Source of the DNA: Lysinibacillus sp. FSL M8-0337
Lineage (GTDB): Bacteria > Bacillota > Bacilli > Bacillales_A > Planococcaceae
Length of the DNA: 64,000 nucleotides
Reading direction: 5' to 3'
NCBI RefSeq assembly: GCF_038593855.1
Contig: NZ_CP151996.1
Span: 4,402,001 to 4,466,000 of the forward strand
Shown here: positions 59,475 through 64,000 of the stretch, in pieces
Layout: each line of letters begins with the position of its first letter
Numbering within the stretch: position 1 is the first letter of the stretch
The notes under the pieces: generated by a model
Database searches by the model: none
What the model saw: only the letters and a program-made list of their open reading frames with translations
Told to the model about the DNA's origin: nothing
Translations under genes and position numbers: made by a program

Positions 59475-60491
59475 TCATTGAAACACTACTACTAAGAAAT
59501 AACCGACGATTGATAAACATACCGAACCAATCAGTCCTGCGATAAAGGCTTTAATGCCTAATTGCTTAAATGTTTTCATTTCTACATTTAATCCTAAGCC
59601 TGCCATCGCCATAGCAATTAAAATATATGCGCAATTCACGACTGTTTGTGCAACTGCTGGTGGTACTATTCCTAACGAATTAATAGCGCTCATAACTAAA
59701 AAACCAAGAATAAACCAAGGAATTATAGATAACGAAAATGCTTTGCTTCCTTGTTCTTTGTTTCTTCTTTGATACATAATCCCGATTACAATCGCTACTG
59801 GTACAAGCAATGCGACGCGTGTTAATTTTACAATGACCGCCATATCCACAGCCTCATCGCCACCTGCGGCCGCTGCTGCAATAACGTGAGCTATTTCATG
59901 CAATGTACCTCCTGCAAAAATGCCATATTGTGTCGGTGTTAAGCCAATAAGTGAATACACCACTGTATAAATAAGTGTAAATACTGTGCCAAGCAAGGCG
60001 ACAATCGCTGCACCTACAGCGGTTTCCTTTTCATTCGCCTTAATTTGAGGGGCAATCGCCACAACAGCCGCAGCTCCACAAATAGCTGTTCCACAAGCCG
60101 TTAAAATGCCGAGCTTTTTATCGACATGAAGTACCTTCGTTAACCAGTAAACGACAAAGAGGGCAAATACTAAATTGAGAAAGGCAATCAAAAAGACGCT
60201 CGCTCCTGCATGATAAATATCAGCTAAATTCAAGCGCATCCCCAGCAAAATAATACCTAGTCGCAATAGTTTTTTACTCGAAAAAGATATACCCGTTTGC
60301 CAGACATCAGGTACAGTAAATGTTGCTCGCCATACCATCCCAAGTATGATTGCTATTACAAGCTGGCCCAATATTGAGAAAAAAGGAAATGTCGAAATAT
60401 ACTTAGCCACTAAGGCAAGACCTAATGTCAATATAATCCCCTTGATAAATGGTGGCGCTAGTAAATTCTTTATCCCCTGTTGTTGATTCAT
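59475..60491 (-). CDS. YeiH/UPF0324 family membrane protein (putative sulfate exporter)
   Basis: About 338 residues with some ten membrane helices; conserved blocks KLLRLGIILLGMRLNL, ACGTAICGAAAVVAIAP and GTLHEIAHVIAAA typical of the YeiH family. Divergently placed from a LysR regulator, the common arrangement. The sulfate-export label in databases is weakly founded. ATG 60491 is preferred to the ATG six codons upstream because a GAAGTGG site precedes it. Confidence 0.88.
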   Translation of the reverse strand: MNQQQGIKNLLAPPFIKGIILTLGLALVAKYISTFPFFSILGQLVIAIILGMVWRATFTVPDVWQTGISFSSKKLLRLGIILLGMRLNLADIYHAGASVFLIAFLNLVFALFVVYWLTKVLHVDKKLGILTACGTAICGAAAVVAIAPQIKANEKETAVGAAIVALLGTVFTLIYTVVYSLIGLTPTQYGIFAGGTLHEIAHVIAAAAAGGDEAVDMAVIVKLTRVALLVPVAIVIGIMYQRRNKEQGSKAFSLSIIPWFILGFLVMSAINSLGIVPPAVAQTVVNCAYILIAMAMAGLGLNVEMKTFKQLGIKAFIAGLIGSVCLSIVGYFLVVVFQ

Positions 60492-60604
60492 GCTGTCCAC
60501 TTCTTTCATTCTTGATGATTATACTTTATAAAAAAGTTAATCATCAGTAAAATACATATATATAATTACAATTATTAATTTTTCTAATAATAAGGGGGGA
60601 TACG

Positions 60605-61492
60605 ATGCAATACGATGCGTTAAAAACGTTCGTTACATTAGTTGAAATCAATAACTTTACGAAGGCCTCAGAAATTCTCCATATTTCTCAACCTAGTGTC
60701 AGTTTGCATATTAAAAACCTTGAACAAACGTTGCAGACTACTTTATTTATCCGCTCGCCAAAGTCTGTGCAAATCACACCAACTGGTGAGATTTTATATA
60801 AGCGTGCCAAACAAATTATGGCTATTGCTGAGGCAGCGAAGGAAGATATATTAGCTTATCACCATTCGATTCAAGGCACGCTCGTAATAGGGGCTAGCTT
60901 TACAATTGGAGAAAATATATTGCCTGCCATGTTGTCGAAACTTCAGCACAAATTCCCTCAATTAGAGCTACAAGTTATTATTGGCAATACCGATGAAATT
61001 ATTCGATTTACTAAACTATTACAAGTAGATATAGGGCTTATTGAAGGTCAGGCACATGACAATGAGCTTATTATTCAACCTTTTATGGAAGATGAGTTAT
61101 TTATAGTTAGCGCAAACGACCACCCCCTTGTTCAACAATCTGCTATCACGATTCCACAATTACAACGGCAACATTGGGTTGCACGTGAAGTTGGTTCAGG
61201 TACACGTAATTATTTAGACCATCTATTTAGAACAAACGGTCTTCAAGTGCAATCACTCTTAACCATTAGTAGCAACCAAGGTGTGAAAGAAAGTGTGATT
61301 GAAGGACTAGGCCTTTCTTTACTATCTGGCAGTGTAATTGAGCGCGACCTTCGAAATGGTGATCTTGCTATTTTGCCACTTGCTGAACAACGATTTATCC
61401 GGACATTTTCCTATTTACACTCTCCTACAATGAAAAACAAACGAAATGTCGATGCACTGATTGAATTGATTACAACGAAAAGCGAAGCATAA
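60605..61492 (+). CDS. LysR-family transcriptional regulator (CysL/YwfK-like)
   Basis: 295 residues. N-terminal winged helix-turn-helix (MQYDALKTFVTLVEINNFTK ... SQPSVSLHIKNLEQTLQTTLF) and a two-lobed effector domain (LVIGASFTIGENILPAMLSK). Closest to the CysL/YeiE group that senses sulfur compounds and often sits by yeiH genes. It is divergent from the YeiH gene with a 113-bp spacer, which should hold its operator. GGGGGG five bases before the ATG. Confidence 0.9.
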   Translation: MQYDALKTFVTLVEINNFTKASEILHISQPSVSLHIKNLEQTLQTTLFIRSPKSVQITPTGEILYKRAKQIMAIAEAAKEDILAYHHSIQGTLVIGASFTIGENILPAMLSKLQHKFPQLELQVIIGNTDEIIRFTKLLQVDIGLIEGQAHDNELIIQPFMEDELFIVSANDHPLVQQSAITIPQLQRQHWVAREVGSGTRNYLDHLFRTNGLQVQSLLTISSNQGVKESVIEGLGLSLLSGSVIERDLRNGDLAILPLAEQRFIRTFSYLHSPTMKNKRNVDALIELITTKSEA

Positions 61493-61530
61493 AAAAAGGC
61501 TTAGCAGGCTATCATCTAGTCGCTAAGCTT
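61490..61530. terminator. Terminator shared by two converging lysR genes
   Basis: Stem GCTTAGC / GCTAAGC (61499-61505 / 61522-61528) with TTATTTTAAA after it on plus and CCTTTTTTT on minus. Confidence 0.7.
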
Positions 61531-62449
61531 ATTTTAAAGTTCGGGGGTTTATCTGCTTCCGAGCTTGTTTACGTTCAATAATCTCGATAAATTTTGTAGC
61601 AGCACGGGACAATGGAACACTTTTTAAATAACACATCCCAATACTACGATTTGGAATGCTTTCTACAAGTGGCAATTCATAAAGTAGCCCTCGTTGTAAA
61701 TAATCCTTTGAAAATTCCTTTGTTACACACGCGATTCCTAAATTACTACGTGCAAATTCAAGCACTAAATCATGTGAACCGAGCTCAAACTCTGGTGCAA
61801 TTTGAATACCTTTTGACATTAAATAAGTTTCAACATAGTTTCTCGAGTTCGATTTCTTCTCAAGAAAAATAAGGGGGAACTTTAATAAATCCGCAAAACT
61901 TAAGCTCTTTGACTTGAGCGTTTTATATTTCTCTCCACAGACGAAAATATCTTGAACTTCCGTGCACGCGGTTAATTGTAAACTGACATCTTCTATTGGG
62001 AAATTGCAAAGCCCGACATCAGCCTCACCAGATTTTATAAAGTTACATATTTCCGAAGTAGTGCCATTTAACATTTGCAATTTTATATTTGGATACATCG
62101 TATGAAAAGACTCAAGATATGGCATTAAAAAGAAGCGTGAAATTGTATCTCCTACCCCTATTTTCAATTGGCCTGTCGTTAAATTTTTAAATTCTAGTAG
62201 CTTTTCTTCCCCAGCATCTAAAAGACCTAATGCCGAATTAGTATATTCAAATAGCAACTTTCCTTCTGTCGTTAATGTGACGCCCTTTGGTGTTCGGTTG
62301 AAGAGTCTAGTGCCTAGCTCCCCTTCGAGCTGCATCATGGCTTGGCTAACTGCGGGTTGTGTCATAAATAAATCTTTAGCCGCCCTAGAAAAGCTACTAT
62401 TTTTTGCAACGATACTAAAAACACGATATAAATCTAATTTCCCTATCAT
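61529..62449 (-). CDS. LysR-family transcriptional regulator
   Basis: 306 residues. Helix-turn-helix MIGKLDLYRVFSIVAKNSSF ... TQPAVSQAMMQLEGELGTRLF, effector domain LKIGVGDTISRFFLMPYLES. AAGGAG seven bases before the ATG. It is divergent from the CofE-like gene; the 134-bp spacer has mirrored ATAGCTAT boxes that could be its operators. Effector unknown. Confidence 0.9.
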   Translation of the reverse strand: MIGKLDLYRVFSIVAKNSSFSRAAKDLFMTQPAVSQAMMQLEGELGTRLFNRTPKGVTLTTEGKLLFEYTNSALGLLDAGEEKLLEFKNLTTGQLKIGVGDTISRFFLMPYLESFHTMYPNIKLQMLNGTTSEICNFIKSGEADVGLCNFPIEDVSLQLTACTEVQDIFVCGEKYKTLKSKSLSFADLLKFPLIFLEKKSNSRNYVETYLMSKGIQIAPEFELGSHDLVLEFARSNLGIACVTKEFSKDYLQRGLLYELPLVESIPNRSIGMCYLKSVPLSRAATKFIEIIERKQARKQINPRTLK

Positions 62450-62454
62450 ATAAG

Positions 62455-62577
62455 CTCTCCTTATAGCTATTATTTAAACTATTAATTTTACTTATATCAT
62501 TAACTGAGCGTATAGTAAAATCATATTGGTTTTATTCATCTCATTAAAAATTAACATATAGCTATTTATAAGGAGAG
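62455..62577. promoter_or_regulatory. Mirrored control region between lysR and the CofE-like gene
   Basis: The two ends form an interrupted inverted repeat: CTCTCCTTATAGCTAT at 62455-62470 and ATAGCTAT-TTAT-AAGGAGAG at 62558-62577. Each copy joins an ATAGCTAT palindrome to the ribosome site of one gene. Confidence 0.6.
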
Positions 62578-62583
62578 ATTATT

Positions 62584-63774
62584 TTGGAACGTGTAGTTGG
62601 AACAGTGGTAAGAGGTCTTCGTGGTCCGATTATTAACGAAGGCGATAACATCGAACAAATCGTTGTCGATACAGTGCTAAACGCTGCTAAAGTGGAAGGC
62701 TATTCAATTGAGGATCGAGATATTGTGACAGTAACAGAATCTGTTGTAGCACGTGCACAAGGTAACTATGCATCAATCGATGACATTGCAACGGATGTAG
62801 CAGCTAAGTTTGGTGATGATACGGTTGGTGTAATCTTCCCAATTTTAAGCCGTAATCGCTTTGCAAACTGCTTACGTGGTATTGCGAAAGGGGTAAAAAA
62901 AGTCGTTTTAATGCTAAGCTACCCATCGGATGAAGTTGGCAACCACTTAGTTGATATCGACGAACTAGATGTTAAAGGTATTAATCCTTGGACTGATACA
63001 TTAACAGAAGCTGAGTTCCGCGAGCATTTCGGCTATAAAAAACACACATTTACAGGTGTAGATTATATTGAATATTACAAAGAATTAATTGAAGCTGAAG
63101 GTGCTGCTTGTGAAGTCATCTTCTCAAATAATCCAAAAACAATTTTAGCCTATACAAAAAGTGTACTAACATGCGATATTCACACTCGCTTCCGTACAAA
63201 ACGTATTTTAACAACGAATGGTGCTGAAAAGGTATTTTCATTAGATAATATTTTAGCTGAATCTATTAATGGTTCTGGCTTTAATGCAGAATACGGTCTA
63301 CTTGGCTCAAACAAAGCAACTGAGGAAAGTGTAAAACTATTCCCACATACGTGCCAACCAATCGTTGATGGCATCCAAGCAAAAATCAAAGAAGCTACTG
63401 GTAAAACAGTAGAGGTAATGGTTTATGGAGATGGTGCATTCAAAGATCCAGTGGGTAAAATTTGGGAGCTTGCTGACCCTGTTGTATCACCTGCCTACAC
63501 TGCAGGCTTAGACGGTACACCGAATGAAGTAAAATTAAAATACTTAGCAGATAATGATTTTGCTGATCTTCGCGGAGAAGAATTAAAAACAGCTATCTCT
63601 GAATATATTCAAAATAAAGACGAAGATTTAACTGGTCAAATGGCTGCTCAAGGTACAACACCTCGTAAATTAACAGACTTAATCGGTTCTCTTTCTGACC
63701 TAACTTCAGGCTCAGGCGATAAAGGAACACCAATGATTTATATTCAAGGTTATTTTGATAACTATACAAAATAA
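62584..63774 (+). CDS. CofE-like F420-0:L-glutamate ligase family protein
   Basis: 396 residues, TTG start after AAGGAGAG. It matches the F420_ligase (CofE/FbiB N-domain) family: RGLRGPIINEGDNIEQIVVD, DIVTVTESVVARAQG (substrate-binding loop), and metal-site region VMVYGDGAFKDPVGKIWELADPV. CofE adds glutamate to coenzyme F420, but Bacillales are not known to make F420, so the true substrate is likely another acid or amine. Longer than archaeal CofE (about 250). Regulated with the divergent LysR gene; followed by a terminator. Confidence 0.8.
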   Translation: MERVVGTVVRGLRGPIINEGDNIEQIVVDTVLNAAKVEGYSIEDRDIVTVTESVVARAQGNYASIDDIATDVAAKFGDDTVGVIFPILSRNRFANCLRGIAKGVKKVVLMLSYPSDEVGNHLVDIDELDVKGINPWTDTLTEAEFREHFGYKKHTFTGVDYIEYYKELIEAEGAACEVIFSNNPKTILAYTKSVLTCDIHTRFRTKRILTTNGAEKVFSLDNILAESINGSGFNAEYGLLGSNKATEESVKLFPHTCQPIVDGIQAKIKEATGKTVEVMVYGDGAFKDPVGKIWELADPVVSPAYTAGLDGTPNEVKLKYLADNDFADLRGEELKTAISEYIQNKDEDLTGQMAAQGTTPRKLTDLIGSLSDLTSGSGDKGTPMIYIQGYFDNYTK

Positions 63775-63791
63775 TACGCGATAACAACGAT

Positions 63792-63827
63792 AAACACCCG
63801 CCTGCATAAGGTGGGTGTTTATTTTTG
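63792..63827 (+). terminator. Terminator of the CofE-like gene
   Basis: 12-bp stem AAACACCCGCCT / AGGTGGGTGTTT with one mismatch, four-base loop, then TTATTTTTG. Confidence 0.85.
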
Positions 63828-63842
63828 TAGATAGTTACTGCC

Positions 63843-63880
63843 GTTGATTTCCGCTGCGGGCGCTTTCCGCGGGCGTCTCC
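63843..63880. repeat. Bacillales dispersed repeat fragment (CGCTTTCCGCGGGCG type)
   Basis: TTGATTTCCGCTGCGGGCGC directly followed by TTTCCGCGGGCGTC is the core of a short GC-rich repeat found in great numbers in Bacillus and Lysinibacillus genomes, mostly 3' of genes. The remaining 120 bp to the window end hold nothing else that could be supported. Confidence 0.7.
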
Positions 63881-64000
63881 ATACTTCACTCCAATTAACT
63901 ACTAGATACTTTACACCAATACACTCAAACACCCACCCACACTGGTGATGGTTTTAAGGGCATAATGTCCGTGCGATTTTTTCAAAATAGCGAACACCAT

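Noticed and set aside
63965..64000. Possible start of a plus-strand gene (MSVRFFQ ...) at the right edge
   Set aside because: Only 12 codons are visible and the AAGGG site is poorly spaced; cannot be supported from this window.
1..64000. CRISPR arrays, tRNA or rRNA genes, prophage and complete insertion sequences
   Set aside because: Looked for spaced direct repeats, tRNA cloverleaf ends, rRNA signatures and transposase or integrase proteins; none found.

Overview
This is chromosomal DNA of a low-GC, Gram-positive, endospore-forming member of the Bacillales, most likely Lysinibacillus or a near relative. The call rests on the Bacillus-type gene order ctsR-mcsA-mcsB-clpC-radA ... sigH-rpmG-secE-nusG-rplK-rplA-rplJ-rplL-rpoB-rpoC-rpsL-rpsG-fusA-tuf, on sigH and clpC/mcsAB/ctsR, on strong GGAGG ribosome binding sites with TTG/GTG starts, on a cysteine T-box, and on Bacillales-type dispersed repeats. 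No tRNA, rRNA, CRISPR array, prophage or complete insertion sequence was seen. Layout: 1-5.4 kb holds the end of a YuiF-like transporter and a complete Bce-type antimicrobial-peptide sensing and detoxification module (response regulator, intramembrane-sensing kinase, ABC ATPase, permease). From 5.5 to 38.4 kb, all on the minus strand, is the conserved information-processing block: translation factors, ribosomal proteins L11, L1, L10, L12, S12 and S7, RNA polymerase beta and beta-prime, NusG, SecE, L33, SigH, RNA enzymes (Rae1, RlmB, Mini-III), cysteine and glutamate charging and synthesis (cysS, cysE, gltX), isoprenoid genes (ispD, ispF), yacL, radA and the CtsR heat-shock operon. disA, which normally sits between radA and yacL, is absent. 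From 38.5 to 64 kb the gene content is more accessory: methyltransferases, CorA, the heme oxygen sensor HemAT, a thioesterase, two aldehyde dehydrogenases with DUF4003 and DUF779 partners, a pseudouridine synthase, a cupin, a liv branched-chain amino-acid ABC transporter with a CodY-like box on its promoter, a photolyase, a Fur-controlled IsdG-type heme monooxygenase, a YeiH exporter with divergent LysR regulator, and a CofE-like F420 ligase homologue with its own divergent LysR regulator. Regulation is unusually readable. The rplJ leader is an L10-leader attenuator. rplK and rplA each carry a small hairpin that copies the 23S rRNA L1-binding site. rpoB has its own promoter and a terminator-like leader hairpin. 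cysE is under a Cys T-box (UGC specifier, UGGA discriminator pairing). ctsR has three CtsR heptads at its start site. Notable single observations are an Arg at S12 position 56, which predicts intrinsic streptomycin resistance; a relic of a response-regulator gene cut after eleven codons; and two copies of a terminator-bearing dispersed repeat whose hairpin shows a compensatory base-pair change, one of them lying between ispD and ispF.
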